DNA of 64,000 nt from G965240465 sp965249525. GTDB taxonomy: Bacteria; SAR324; JACQKK01. Positions 8,494 through 16,907 of this stretch are shown here, piece by piece (within the stretch, counting starts at the first letter, position 1; each line of letters opens with the position of its first letter). Location of the stretch: the NCBI GenBank assembly GCA_965249525.1, contig OZ252237.1:1178001-1242000 (forward strand), written 5' to 3'. The notes beneath the pieces were generated by a model. That model was not told the DNA's origin, ran no database searches, and worked only from the letters and a program-made list of their open reading frames with translations. The translations under genes and the position numbers were made by a program.

Positions 8494-9378
8494 ATGCACC
8501 CCTCCCGCCTCCCACAACAACTGGTAGCCTGGCTGGAAAACCTCCAGCGAAGCAAAATGCGCTACCTCAGCGGTATTCAACCCCTGTCTGCACTCCCTGT
8601 CCCCACAACTCCGCAGCCCACACCGCAGCCCACACCACAGCCCACACCACAGCCCACACCGCAGCCCACACCACAGCCCACACCACAGCCCACACCACAG
8701 CCCACACCACAGCCCACGGCACAGCCCACACCGCAGCCCCCTGCCACACCCCCCATGACCAACCATCCCAGCTTCCAAGACTCCCTGCTGTTCCATCACA
8801 GCCAAGCCGAAAAAATCGCCGCCCAAACCCATACCCTGGAAGACCTCCACACCGCCTTTGCCACCTGCACCCGCTGCCGATTGGCGCAAAACCGCATCCA
8901 ACTAGTCTTCGGCTGCGGCAACCCGCATCCAGGCATCGTCTTCATCGGTGAAGGTCCAGGGGCAGAAGAAGACCAACAAGGACTCCCCTTCGTGGGAGCC
9001 GCAGGACGCCTGCTCACCGACCTCATCTCCGCTATGGGATTAACCCGCCAGGATGTCTATATCGCTAATATCGTTAAATGCCGACCCCCAAGCAATCGCA
9101 ACCCCCAGCCCGATGAAATCCAAGCCTGCATGCCCATCCTCAACCACCAACTCCAATTGCTCAACCCCAAACTCATGGTGACACTAGGTGCTGTGCCCCT
9201 CAATGCTCTGATACCCAACTCCCCAGGCATTACCCACGCCCGCGGACACCTGACCCAGTACCGACAATGGCCGCTGCTGCCCACCTACCACCCCTCCTAC
9301 CTGCTGCGAAAACCCTCAGCACTGGACGAATGCTGGCAGGATTTTCACCAGGCCCTCAAACAGGTCTATGCCAGTTAG
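8494..9378 (+). CDS. Family 4 (Fe-S) uracil-DNA glycosylase with Pro-rich linker
   Basis: Removes uracil from DNA. The [4Fe-4S] cysteines are visible as the CTRC pair, the NIVKC and the EIQAC positions. The active-site motif is GEGPGAEEDQQG and the C-terminal loop is TYHPSYLLR. An in-frame ATG at 8452 overlaps purA; I prefer 8494, just past the purA stop. Between an N-terminal segment (about 40 residues) and the catalytic domain lies a run of about ten Thr-Pro-Gln-Pro repeats coded by a 12-bp array. Many UDG-4 proteins have Pro/Ala-rich linkers here, but this regular array is unusual. Confidence 0.9.
   Translation: MHPSRLPQQLVAWLENLQRSKMRYLSGIQPLSALPVPTTPQPTPQPTPQPTPQPTPQPTPQPTPQPTPQPTPQPTAQPTPQPPATPPMTNHPSFQDSLLFHHSQAEKIAAQTHTLEDLHTAFATCTRCRLAQNRIQLVFGCGNPHPGIVFIGEGPGAEEDQQGLPFVGAAGRLLTDLISAMGLTRQDVYIANIVKCRPPSNRNPQPDEIQACMPILNHQLQLLNPKLMVTLGAVPLNALIPNSPGITHARGHLTQYRQWPLLPTYHPSYLLRKPSALDECWQDFHQALKQVYAS
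8611..8739 (+). repeat. 12-bp coding VNTR (TPQP repeat)
   Basis: About ten and a half copies of CAGCCCACACCR lie inside the glycosylase gene. The unit length is a multiple of three, so copy-number changes keep the frame. Units are almost identical, which points to recent expansion. Confidence 0.92.
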
Positions 9379-10527
9379 ACCTGCTGCTGATGCTGAGTCT
9401 CTCCCATAAGCTCAGCCCATCCAAGCTGCCCCCTAGAACACTGCCCCCTAGAACACTGCCCACAAAGCTCTTGCTTTAAATATCTCCTTAAACGGTTTGA
9501 CAAATCGGGGTTGTGTCGTTAAGGTAAGTTATGCCAGCAGGTTCCTCCCCGTTTGGGGCATGAATTGTGTGTCACCAGGCCAGTGAAGCTCATATGGTTT
9601 GCGTGATCTCTGTGATGCGTTAGGGTTGCTTGGGTAACCATAGCAGCCATAACGTCACCTGGGATATGGTAAGTGAATTATTATCATGTTCTATGTGGTT
9701 GATGTCTTGGACGGCTGTGGGTTCATAAGTGAGGAACACTGCCTGTCGGCATGGGCGTTGGTTAACAGCCAGGCATGCCCTGCAGCTATGGACGCATAGC
9801 AGGAGGTATTGCAGCGCCGGTGATGGACAGACAGAGGGTGTTTGCACCCACCATGTGGATGGGGGTTGAAGGGATTTGGGAGTCTGCCGAGGACTAGATA
9901 GAGTCAATGGCAGACAGCACGGACTGTAGCTGATCTTGTTTCTTCTGCAAACAGAGAGACACAGGTGACAGACAGCCAACTGCCTAAGGCAGGGCTGATG
10001 ATGGCCTCTTGGGCAGACCGCGGCGGACAGCGGTTGCAGCTTGGCTGCGTACTTGCTGGCTGTGCGGTTAATGCAATTCCTGCTGAGGTGAACAATCGGC
10101 AGGTTCAGCAATGGGAGTCGGAGGCTGCGTCATGCCGCAAGATACTTCCAAATCAATATCCACAGCGTCACAGGTGTGGAATGAATGACGCCCGCGAAAA
10201 CTGAGGCTTATAGGCTGCGCCAGAAAGTTTTTCCTTTAATATCCGTTGTTCCCTAAACGGAATGAGTCAGCCTGCTGCTGAGAAAAAACAGCACAAGTCA
10301 AGCAGTATCCCACACCCTGGCAACCCCCCTTCAACCCCCATCCATCCACATTTTTTAAAACATTGATAAATTTTCTGTGAGGAGGAGATAAGCAGTTTTT
10401 TTGGAACATTGATAAATTTTCTGCGAGGAGGAGATAAGCAGTTCTAAAAAGTTCTAAAAAGTTCTAAAAAAAGCTGCAACTCTGCTGTAAGGAAGAGGCA
10501 AGCAGTTCTAAAAAATTCTAAAAAATA
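9379..10527. other. Long stretch without a recognised gene
   Basis: About 1.15 kb. The first 100 bp contain two copies of GCCCCCTAGAACACT (from about 9431). From 9480 to 10230 I see no convincing gene; reading frames there are short and lack family motifs. I looked for RNase P RNA, tmRNA and SRP RNA landmarks on both strands and found none. There are local dyads, for example around 9748-9783 (GCATGGGCG...CATGCCC), so an unrecognised structured RNA is possible. From 10260 the sequence is a duplicated leader block shared with 12286-12700. Confidence 0.5.
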
Positions 10528-10530
10528 TTG
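10351..10530 (+). repeat. Dispersed AT-rich repeat family, upstream of lipoprotein copy 1
   Basis: Units read roughly TTTTTTGGAACATTGATAAA, then TTTTCTGTGAGGAGGAGATA, then AGCAGTTCTAAAAA. Two full copies start near 10351 and 10397, followed by three GTTCTAAAAA units and a variant with GCAACTCTGCTGTAAGGAAG. Related copies occur at 12375-12600, 13448-13505 and 13915-13965. Confidence 0.85.
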
Positions 10531-10556
10531 TGCTGTACAGCGATGGCTGATAGGAT
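10528..10556 (+). promoter_or_regulatory. Possible sigma-70 promoter
   Basis: TTGTGC (10528-10533) and TAGGAT (10551-10556) with a 17-bp spacer, about 70 bp before the leader ATG of the first DUF1554-like lipoprotein. Moderate match only. Confidence 0.35.
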
Positions 10557-10625
10557 TCTGATTATAGCTTTTTATGGTGCGCTGCCACAAAAAGCATTTT
10601 TAGAATACACAAGCGGAGTATCGCT

Positions 10626-11364
10626 ATGTTTGCTCAATTCCCAACCAAAACAGCTTGGAGGCTGCTGCTGGCAGGCGGACTGGCAGTGATGCTGCTGGGT
10701 GCCTTGCTTGCCTCCTGCGGCGGGGGTGGTGGAGGCGGCGGCGGAGAATGATGGTACTCCCATTGCCGACAATGGTGGGACCGACCCCATGCCCGACCCC
10801 ATCGTCCTGATTCCATCCACAAAGATTTATCTATGGGTTAGCGTTGCGACCTCTAACGGAAATTTCAGTGTGGGAGATTTCAGTGAGGGAGATTTGAGTG
10901 GAGTAGCTGCTGCCCATGCCGTATGCCAGAGGGAAGGGAACGGCGAGCGCAGTGTCCTGCCCAACACCGATAGCGTGGAATATACCCACCAGGCAGTGAT
11001 AGGAAGCAAAGACCCTGTAACTCTCAATATCACTTTTCATCCCAGCACCATTATAGCAACTGGTGATACCCGTGGTGTCTACCGCCCTGACGACAGCACC
11101 AAAATTGCCAACAGCTATGCGAATTTTATTAGTGATCCTGATGTTTTGGCGGCTGTGGCTTCAGGTTCTGCGAAGAGATACTGGACAGGTCTTGGAGACA
11201 TGGGAAATATTGGCGACACCTGTCTTAGTTGGAGCTCTTCCTCTTCTTCAAACAATGGAATTCGTGGTAGAAGTAACAAACTTGCCTTCAACAGAATAGG
11301 CGGCTCCACCAACAAATCTTCTTGTAATAACTCGACTTTCCATCTTTTATGTGTCAGCCATTAG
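10626..11364 (+). CDS. DUF1554-like lipoprotein, copy 1 (leader and body in different frames)
   Basis: The leader starts at ATG 10626 and codes a signal peptide ending in lipobox LLASC followed by eight glycines; this frame stops at TGA 10749-10751. The body continues in the +1 frame to 11364: a short Asp-Gly-Thr-Pro linker, then a secreted domain with the pattern IYLWVS...VCQ...YTHQAV...VYRPDDSTKIANSYA...YWTGL...C-W-S...LLCVSH, which resembles DUF1554, known from Leptospira lipoproteins. Against copy 2, one extra A in GGAGAATGATGG explains the shift. The body has no other damage, so this is either a switchable frame, a recent mutation or a sequencing error. Probable outer-membrane or surface lipoprotein. 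Confidence 0.6.
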
Positions 11365-11438
11365 TGCCTGGAGACCGCCGCAACCCCTATTTCAACCTCC
11401 CAAAAAGCATTTTTAGAATACACAAGCGGAGTATCGCT

Positions 11439-12285
11439 ATGTTTGCTCAATTCCCAACCAAAACAGCTTGGAGGCTGCTGCTGGCAGGCGGACTGGCAGT
11501 GATGCTGCTGGGTGCCTTGCTTGCCTCCTGCGGAGGTGGCGGAGGCGGCGGCGGAGATGATGGTACTCCCATTGCCGACAATGGTGGGACCAACGCCCAT
11601 GCCTGACACGCCCGACCCCATGCCCGACCCCATGCCCGACACCATGCCTGACACCACGCCCGACACCACGCCCGACCCCACGCCCGACCCCACGCCCGAC
11701 CCCACGCCCGACCCCACGCCCGACACCACGCCCGACCCGCCTCCGCCGCCACCCCCACCCCCACCTACAAGGGCTTATCTGTGGGTTAGTGCTGCGGACT
11801 CTACGCCAGAGAATACCGCTACGACCCTTAAAGGAGATTTTGGTGGTACAGTTGCTGCCGATGTCGTATGCAGGGGGCGGGCAAGCGGTGCTGGACTGCC
11901 CGCTGCTGCTGCTGGCTATACGCACAAGGCAGTGGTAGCAACCAATTCATTTAATCCCAGTAACATTCCAGTAAATAATTCCCATAAGGTCTACCGCCCT
12001 GACGACAGCACCAAAATTGCCAACAGCTATGCAGACTTTTTTAATGCTTCTATATCTGTAACCAACTCGGTGGCAAGTACAAGTGGTAAATACTGGACAG
12101 GTATTGATGTTGATGATGGTGCTTTTAAGATTTCGGAGAGTAATTGCACCGATTGGAGTTCCGATACTGCTAGTAGTAGCTTCGGCGATCCTCGCCAAAA
12201 AGATCATAAAAGATTAGGGGAACCAAGCGTCTTCTTATCATGTACTAGGGCACGCCCTCTGTTATGTGTCAGCTATCAGCCTTAA
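11439..12285 (+). CDS. DUF1554-like lipoprotein, copy 2 (leader and body in different frames)
   Basis: The leader from ATG 11439 is identical to copy 1 through the lipobox LLASC and polyglycine, continues as DDGTPIADNGGTNAHA and stops at TGA 11604-11606. The body lies in the +1 frame and runs to 12285; an in-frame ATG at 11599 overlaps the leader's end by 8 bp, so reinitiation could translate it, though without a signal. Compared with copy 1, one extra base occurs at CCAACGCCCATG. The body has a Pro-Asp repeat linker of about 45 residues and a DUF1554-like domain (YLWVSA...HKAVV...VYRPDDSTKIANSYADF...YWTGI...LLCVSYQ). The upstream 37 bp match copy 1. Confidence 0.6.
11599..11738 (+). repeat. 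6/12-bp coding repeat (Pro-Asp-Pro/Thr linker)
   Basis: About 23 units of the 6-bp theme CCCGAC plus CCCATG/CCCACG/ACCACG, coding alternating P-D-P-M/T. It begins exactly where the frame changes between leader and body in copy 2. Confidence 0.88.
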
Positions 12286-12620
12286 ATGAGTCAGCCTGCT
12301 GCTGGGAAAAACCAGCACAAGTCAAGTAGATGCCACACCCTGGCAATCCTCTTCAACCCTCATCCATCCACACCATATTTTTTTAGAAGCTTGAGAAATT
12401 TCCTTTAAGGAAGAGGCAAGCAGTTTTTTTGGAACATTGATAAATTTCCTGTGAGGAAGAGATAAGCAGTTTTTTTGGAACATTGATAAATTTCCTGTAA
12501 GGAGGAGATAAGCAGTTCTAAAAAAAGCAGTTCTAAAAAAAGCAGTTCTAAAAAAGCAGTTCTAAAAAAATATCCTTTTATAAGGAGATAAGTAGCTAAA
12601 AATATTGCGCCTTATAGTGC
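12286..12620 (+). repeat. Duplicated leader block and AT-rich repeats before lipoprotein copy 3
   Basis: 12286-12372 is a diverged copy of 10262-10350 (both start ATGAGTCAGCCTGCTGCTG). It is followed by three units of the AACATTGATAAATTTCCTGT / GAGGAGATAAGCAG repeat and four AGCAGTTCTAAAAA units (about 12510-12565). No gene is visible here. Confidence 0.85.
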
Positions 12621-12701
12621 TGACGGGTATGATCTTGTTGCTAGTTTTTTATGGCACTCTGCCACAAAAGATACTTTTACAAAACACCTGGGGATGTCGC
12701 T

Positions 12702-13391
12702 ATGCGCTTTCAATTTCAAATTGGTTCTATACTTTCTTATAAACTTGCGTCTCTTAAGACAGCTTTGGTTCTGCTGCTGGCAGTGATGCTGTTGGGCGCC
12801 TTGCTTGCCTCCTGTAAAGACAAGGGTCGCAGCAAGAAGGGAGGATCTGCCAGCTCCGACAGTGAAGATGCTTCCGAAGCCACTACCCTGGATGATTCTG
12901 ATAAGATTTATCTGTGGCTTAGCAGTGCGAGATCTGGCGGAGCTTTGGGCGGCGCAGCTGGTGCCCATACCGTATGCCAGGGGGAAGGGAACGGCGAGGA
13001 CAGTGTCCTGCCCAATACCGATACCGTGGGCTATACCCACCAGGCAGTGATAGGAGACAGTTTATTTAATCCGGGTGATATTATAGAAGATGGAGATGAG
13101 CGTGGGGTCTACCGCCCTGACGACAGCACCCAAATTGCCAACAGCTATGCGGACTTCTTTGATGTGTTGGGTGTCGATGCACTGGCTACGGTGGCAGACG
13201 GCTCTAATAAATTTTACTGGACAGGTCTTGAGAGTGAGATGGTTTCCTCAAGCACCTGTTCTAATTGGACCACATCCGACGGCAGTATACGTGGATCTAT
13301 TGGTTCAAGTGGAGTAGTCAGCTTCTCCAGATTAGGCAACTCCGAGGTATTTTGTTCCTCGCAGTTGCATCTTTTATGTGTCAGCCATTAG
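12702..13391 (+). CDS. DUF1554-like lipoprotein, copy 3 (intact)
   Basis: A 229-residue lipoprotein from ATG 12702, chosen because it lies at the position equivalent to the starts of copies 1 and 2 and gives an ordinary signal peptide; the frame is open to 12651. The hydrophobic stretch ends in the lipobox MLLGALLASC, followed by a Lys-rich then acidic Ser/Asp/Glu linker (KDKGRSKKGG onward) instead of polyglycine. The C-terminal domain carries the same DUF1554-like landmarks: IYLWLSSA, TVCQGEGNG, YTHQAVIG, VYRPDDSTQIANSYADF, YWTGL, LHLLCVSH. Unlike its two neighbours it is a single frame, which supports the reading that the others are frameshifted versions of the same gene. Confidence 0.75.
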   Translation: MRFQFQIGSILSYKLASLKTALVLLLAVMLLGALLASCKDKGRSKKGGSASSDSEDASEATTLDDSDKIYLWLSSARSGGALGGAAGAHTVCQGEGNGEDSVLPNTDTVGYTHQAVIGDSLFNPGDIIEDGDERGVYRPDDSTQIANSYADFFDVLGVDALATVADGSNKFYWTGLESEMVSSSTCSNWTTSDGSIRGSIGSSGVVSFSRLGNSEVFCSSQLHLLCVSH

Positions 13392-13447
13392 TGCCTGCAG
13401 GCCGCGCACGCCGCCGCTGCTGCCAAATAAAGCCCCGCCCAGTAATG

Positions 13448-13505
13448 CGGTTCTAAAAAAAGCTGCAACTCTGCTGTGAGGAAGGGGTAAGCCGTTCTAA
13501 AAAAT
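13448..13505. repeat. Copy of the dispersed GTTCTAAAAA repeat
   Basis: GGTTCTAAAAAAAGCTGCAA and CTCTGCTGTGAGGAAGGGGT followed by AAGCCGTTCTAAAAAATTA, matching 10465-10515. It abuts the 3' end of gloA; a second copy at 13915-13965 abuts the 3' end of ald. Confidence 0.85.
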
Positions 13506-13888
13506 TAGTCGCGCTGGATGAGTTCAATGGCGTGACCATCAGGATCGCGCACAAAGGCAATTACCGAACCGCCGAATTTCATAGGACCTGGCTTGCGATA
13601 GACATCCGCACCTGCTGCCTCCATGCGCTGGCACATGCCGTGGATGTCTTTTACTCCTACAGCTAGGTGTCCCCAGGAGTCGCCGTCGGCATAGTCGCTG
13701 GCTTGATCCCAGTTATAGGTCAATTCTATTTCTGCCTGCTGGGGTGAGGCTTCATAGCCCACAAAGGTGAGGGTGAAGCGTCCATTGGGGAATTCTTTTT
13801 GCCTCAGTACTTTCATATTCAGTTGTTTGGTATAAAAGGCGATGGCTTTATCTTGGTCGCGTACGCGGATCATGGTGTGCAAGTACAT
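13505..13888 (-). CDS. gloA: Lactoylglutathione lyase (glyoxalase I)
   Basis: Converts the methylglyoxal-glutathione hemithioacetal to S-lactoylglutathione in the cytoplasm. The 127 residues match the short bacterial, nickel-type form. The four metal ligands are visible at H4, E55, H74 and E122, with the expected spacing. The segments AFYTKQLNMKVLRQKEFPNG and FVRDPDGHAIELI are family signatures. It is on the minus strand, just upstream in transcription of the dispersed repeat at 13448-13505, and 78 bp from the end of ald. Confidence 0.95.
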   Translation of the reverse strand: MYLHTMIRVRDQDKAIAFYTKQLNMKVLRQKEFPNGRFTLTFVGYEASPQQAEIELTYNWDQASDYADGDSWGHLAVGVKDIHGMCQRMEAAGADVYRKPGPMKFGGSVIAFVRDPDGHAIELIQRD

Positions 13889-13966
13889 GGTTTCCTTAGG
13901 TTGAGGGGGAGGGAGGAGGTTGTAACTCTGCTGTGAGGAGGAGATAAGCAGTTCTAAAAAAGCTGC

Positions 13967-15085
13967 TTAGGTGCTCAGGGCTTTTTCTGGTGGTGTATAG
14001 GGAAGTTGCTGTGCTTGGGCTACGGCTTGGTAGGTGAGTTTTTCTTGGTGGATGTTGAGTCCTGCCAACAGATGGGGGTTTTCCAACATGGCTTTTCGAG
14101 GACCTTGGTCAGCCAGGTTGATAATGAAGGGCAGGGTGGCATTGCCCAGGGCGTAGGCAGAGGTGCGAGCCACAGCACCAGGCATATTGGTAACGCAGTA
14201 GTGAACGATGCCGTCCTCGCTAAAGGTGGGTTTGTCATGGGTGGTGGGTCTGGAGGTTTCAAAGCAGCCTCCTTGGTCAATGGATACATCTACCAGTGCT
14301 GCTGCTGGTTTCATGCTGGAGAGCATGGGTCGTGTAATCAGTTTGGGGGCTGTAGCCCCAGCGACCAGTACCGCACCGATGATCAGATCTGCTGCAGCGA
14401 TGGCTTGGTAGAGGTTATCTTGATTGGAGTAAAGGGTGTGTATGCGGCCTCCAAATTGGGTGTCAATCCATTCCAGACGAGGCAGGGAGCGATCTAGTAC
14501 TGTGACCCGTGCCCGCAAGCCCATAGCCATCAGTGCTGAGTTGATTCCCACCACACCGCCTCCTAGGATGACCACATGGGCGGGAGGGACTCCTGGCACC
14601 CCTCCCAGTAGGATGCCAGCACCACCGTGACTTTTTTCTAGGCAGTATGCGCCAGCTTGAATAGCCATGCGTCCTGCTACTTCGCTCATGGGCGCCAGTA
14701 GGGGCAGATTGCCTTGGGGGGAAGTGACGGTTTCATAGGCAATGGCGGTGCATCCGCTGCCCAGCAAGCCTTGGGTTTGCTGGGAGTCTGGGGCTAGGTG
14801 CAGGTAGGTGAACAGGGTTTGACCCCGCCGCAGCATGGCAATTTCTGAAGCTTGTGGTTCTTTGACCTTAATCACCAGCTGTGCCTTTTCAAAGACCTCT
14901 TGCGCTGAACCAACAATGCGGGCTCCCACTTGGCGATAGGCAGCATCATCGCAGCCAATGCCCAGTCCGCAGCCGCTTTCTGCCAGTACTTGGTGTCCGT
15001 GATGAGTCAACTCGCGTACAGCAGCGGGGGTTAAGCCCACGCGGTGTTCTTGCACCTTGATTTCTTTGGGAACGCCTATTTGCAT
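13967..15085 (-). CDS. ald: Alanine dehydrogenase
   Basis: NAD-dependent interconversion of L-alanine with pyruvate and ammonia. MQIGVPKEIKVQEHRVGLTP at the start, KVKEP and YLHLAP (substrate Lys and His), the glycine-rich NAD loop ILGGGVVGINSA, and the DVSIDQGGCFETSRPTTH stretch identify it. The 372 residues match the family. The start codon directly follows a tandem repeat array (15086-15170), so the usual SD position is occupied by repeat sequence (GATTAGGCAAGCG). Confidence 0.95.
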   Translation of the reverse strand: MQIGVPKEIKVQEHRVGLTPAAVRELTHHGHQVLAESGCGLGIGCDDAAYRQVGARIVGSAQEVFEKAQLVIKVKEPQASEIAMLRRGQTLFTYLHLAPDSQQTQGLLGSGCTAIAYETVTSPQGNLPLLAPMSEVAGRMAIQAGAYCLEKSHGGAGILLGGVPGVPPAHVVILGGGVVGINSALMAMGLRARVTVLDRSLPRLEWIDTQFGGRIHTLYSNQDNLYQAIAAADLIIGAVLVAGATAPKLITRPMLSSMKPAAALVDVSIDQGGCFETSRPTTHDKPTFSEDGIVHYCVTNMPGAVARTSAYALGNATLPFIINLADQGPRKAMLENPHLLAGLNIHQEKLTYQAVAQAQQLPYTPPEKALST

Positions 15086-15170
15086 CGCTTGCCTAATCGC
15101 TTGCCTAATCGCCTGTTTAATTGATTGCCTAATCGCCTGTTTAATTGATTGCCTAATCGCCTGCTTATTT
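15086..15170 (-). repeat. Tandem repeats ending at the ald start codon
   Basis: Read on the minus strand, units of GGCGATTAGGCAATCAATTA plus AACA (24 bp) occur about two and a half times and shorten to GGCGATTAGGCAA / GCGATTAGGCAA (about 12 bp) immediately before ATG 15085. The array occupies the whole translation-initiation region of ald and the spacer towards the divergent MATE gene. Confidence 0.85.
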
Positions 15171-15307
15171 GGGCACTTATGGCATCCATCAATCTAGCAA
15201 AAGACAGTGATGCTTGTAAAGCCTGGTACCCAGGTGGTTGGTCTGACAAAGTGTTATGCTGGGGCATATTTTGCTGTAAGCAAGCAGTAGATCTAAGGAC
15301 AAAAGGC

Positions 15308-16702
15308 ATGGCAGCACAGGATTTAACCAAGGGCTCTATTGGTAAATGGGTGTTGCGTTTGGCTTGGCCTACCTTGGTGGCTTTTTTACTGCAGAATTTG
15401 TATACGCTGGCAGATTTGTTTTTTCTGGGCAAGTTAGGGGCCAAGGTACTGGCAGCATTTGCCATATCCTTTAACTCATTTTTCTTGGTGCTGGCACTGG
15501 CATCTATTTTTGGGGTGGGTTCATTGGCACAGATGGCGCAGCATTATGGTGCTGGCAATATCAAAGCGGTAAAGCAGGTGTTTCCGCAGACGGTGTTATT
15601 GGTGGTGGTGGTGGGAGGGATATGCTGGCTGCTGGCGGCTTTGGCAGCGCCTTGGTATTTTGATTTTTTTACTGATGACGCTGCGGTAGTAGCCTTGGGG
15701 GTGCCATTTTATCGGATTTATAGTTCTGCCTTATTGCTGCAGGTGCTGTTGTTTTCCCTGGGGCATTGTTGGCGTGCTGTGGGGGATTTTCGCACGCCCA
15801 TGCGGCTGATGAGTTTCAGTGTGTGCTTAAATTTGCTGTTGGATCCGCTGCTGATTTTTGGCTGGGGACCTGTGAGAGGGCTGGGGATGAATGGGGCCGC
15901 TTGGGCTACCTTGATTTCACAAGGGGCAGCCAATGCCATCTATTTGTGGTTGAGCATACGCCATGATGATTCAGCTGCTGGTGATGACATGCACCCCTTG
16001 GGACTGCAGCTGCCCTTGTATCCTGACTGGGCGCAGATGGCAAATACGCTGCGCATAGGATTTCCTGCGGGGGTGCAGTATTTGTTTGTGGCACTGGGGA
16101 TGATGGCTACTTATGCTTGGCTGCGTCCCTTGGGGTCGCTGGCCATAGCTGCGGCGGGGGTGGGTTTTCGTTTATTTGAGACCGGCATTTTACCGATTGT
16201 ATCGGTGGGCATTGGCGTAGCTAGTTTGGTGGGGCAGAATCGCGGGGCGGGAGAGATATTGCGGGCGCGGGCAGCTTTTTGGTGGGGACTGCGTTACAGC
16301 TTGCTGATGGCATTATTTGGTTGTGTGTTAGCTTGGAGTGCTCCTTATTTCTGGCTGGGCTTGTTCACAGACAACCCACAGCTGCTGCCCTTGGGGGTGG
16401 CTTACCTGAATATTCATGTACTGGCACTGCCTGTTTTTGCTTGGGTCTTTAGTGTTAATGCTGTATCCATAGGGCTGGGTCGCACCGACCTCTCCCTAGC
16501 CAGCGAACTCATGCGCATTGTGATACTATTGAGTTGGTTAATCGGCAGCTGGATGCTGTTAGGCAGCAACCTGCTAGCTATCTTTTGGACCAACAATATC
16601 GCTGGCTTTTTCCAGGCTTTGTTTGTTTGCTGGGTGCTTTACTACTTGTGGAAGGGCCCCTTAAAGCTGCCTGCCAACCCCCTCCCCACCTCATCCCTCT
16701 AG
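15308..16702 (+). CDS. MATE-family efflux transporter
   Basis: A 464-residue inner-membrane cation/drug antiporter with about 12 hydrophobic segments. The start LTKGSIGKWVLRLAWPTLVA and the following FLLQNLYTLADLFFLGKLG are typical of the MATE/NorM-DinF group. I chose ATG 15308 (residue 54 of the open frame) because AAGGA lies 9 bases upstream and the family N-terminus begins there. It is divergent from ald and followed 16 bp later by a small membrane protein on the same strand. Substrate unknown. Confidence 0.9.
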   Translation: MAAQDLTKGSIGKWVLRLAWPTLVAFLLQNLYTLADLFFLGKLGAKVLAAFAISFNSFFLVLALASIFGVGSLAQMAQHYGAGNIKAVKQVFPQTVLLVVVVGGICWLLAALAAPWYFDFFTDDAAVVALGVPFYRIYSSALLLQVLLFSLGHCWRAVGDFRTPMRLMSFSVCLNLLLDPLLIFGWGPVRGLGMNGAAWATLISQGAANAIYLWLSIRHDDSAAGDDMHPLGLQLPLYPDWAQMANTLRIGFPAGVQYLFVALGMMATYAWLRPLGSLAIAAAGVGFRLFETGILPIVSVGIGVASLVGQNRGAGEILRARAAFWWGLRYSLLMALFGCVLAWSAPYFWLGLFTDNPQLLPLGVAYLNIHVLALPVFAWVFSVNAVSIGLGRTDLSLASELMRIVILLSWLIGSWMLLGSNLLAIFWTNNIAGFFQALFVCWVLYYLWKGPLKLPANPLPTSSL

Positions 16703-16718
16703 ATAACAGGAGCTGCTG

Positions 16719-16907
16719 ATGGACACATTCACAGACATTCAATTAAGTAGACAATTGGTAATTACAGTATTCTTGGGCTTGGTGGCACTGGCTCTCTTTG
16801 GCTTCTTTATGGTGCTGGCTTGGCAAGAAACCCTGCGCGATTGGCGCAGATGGCGCAGCAAGGATAAAAATTCCAAGCGCAAGCGTCCTCCTCCTGCCTT
16901 GTCTTGA
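16719..16907 (+). CDS. Small single-pass membrane protein
   Basis: 62 residues: a short acidic start, one hydrophobic helix (about residues 14-35, LVITVFLGLVALALFGFFMV) and a strongly basic C-terminus (RRWRSKDKNSKRKRP), so the positive tail should face the cytoplasm. A good SD (CAGGAG) lies 7 bases upstream. It overlaps the next gene by one base in TGATG, implying translational coupling to the cyclo-ligase. I do not recognise the family; no function is assigned. Confidence 0.7.
   Translation: MDTFTDIQLSRQLVITVFLGLVALALFGFFMVLAWQETLRDWRRWRSKDKNSKRKRPPPALS

Noticed and set aside
8374..8901. Minus-strand frame of 175 codons with Gly-Cys-Gly repeats
   Set aside because: Antisense to the TPQP array of the uracil-DNA glycosylase, which has clear catalytic motifs on the plus strand.
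9620..10111. Minus-strand frame of 163 codons in the 9.4-10.5 kb gap
   Set aside because: Composition is rich in Cys, Pro and Ser with no domain pattern, no SD and no neighbour support; most likely chance.
9480..10230. RNase P RNA, tmRNA or SRP RNA
   Set aside because: None of the landmark sequences (GAGGAAAGTCC-type P4 region, tmRNA GGGGCTGATTCTGG start, SRP GGAAGCAGC loop) is present on either strand.
11361..11925. Minus-strand frames of 105-162 codons with Val-Gly-Arg-Gly-type repeats
   Set aside because: They are the reverse complement of the Pro-Asp repeat in lipoprotein copy 2; the plus-strand frame carries the recognisable domain.
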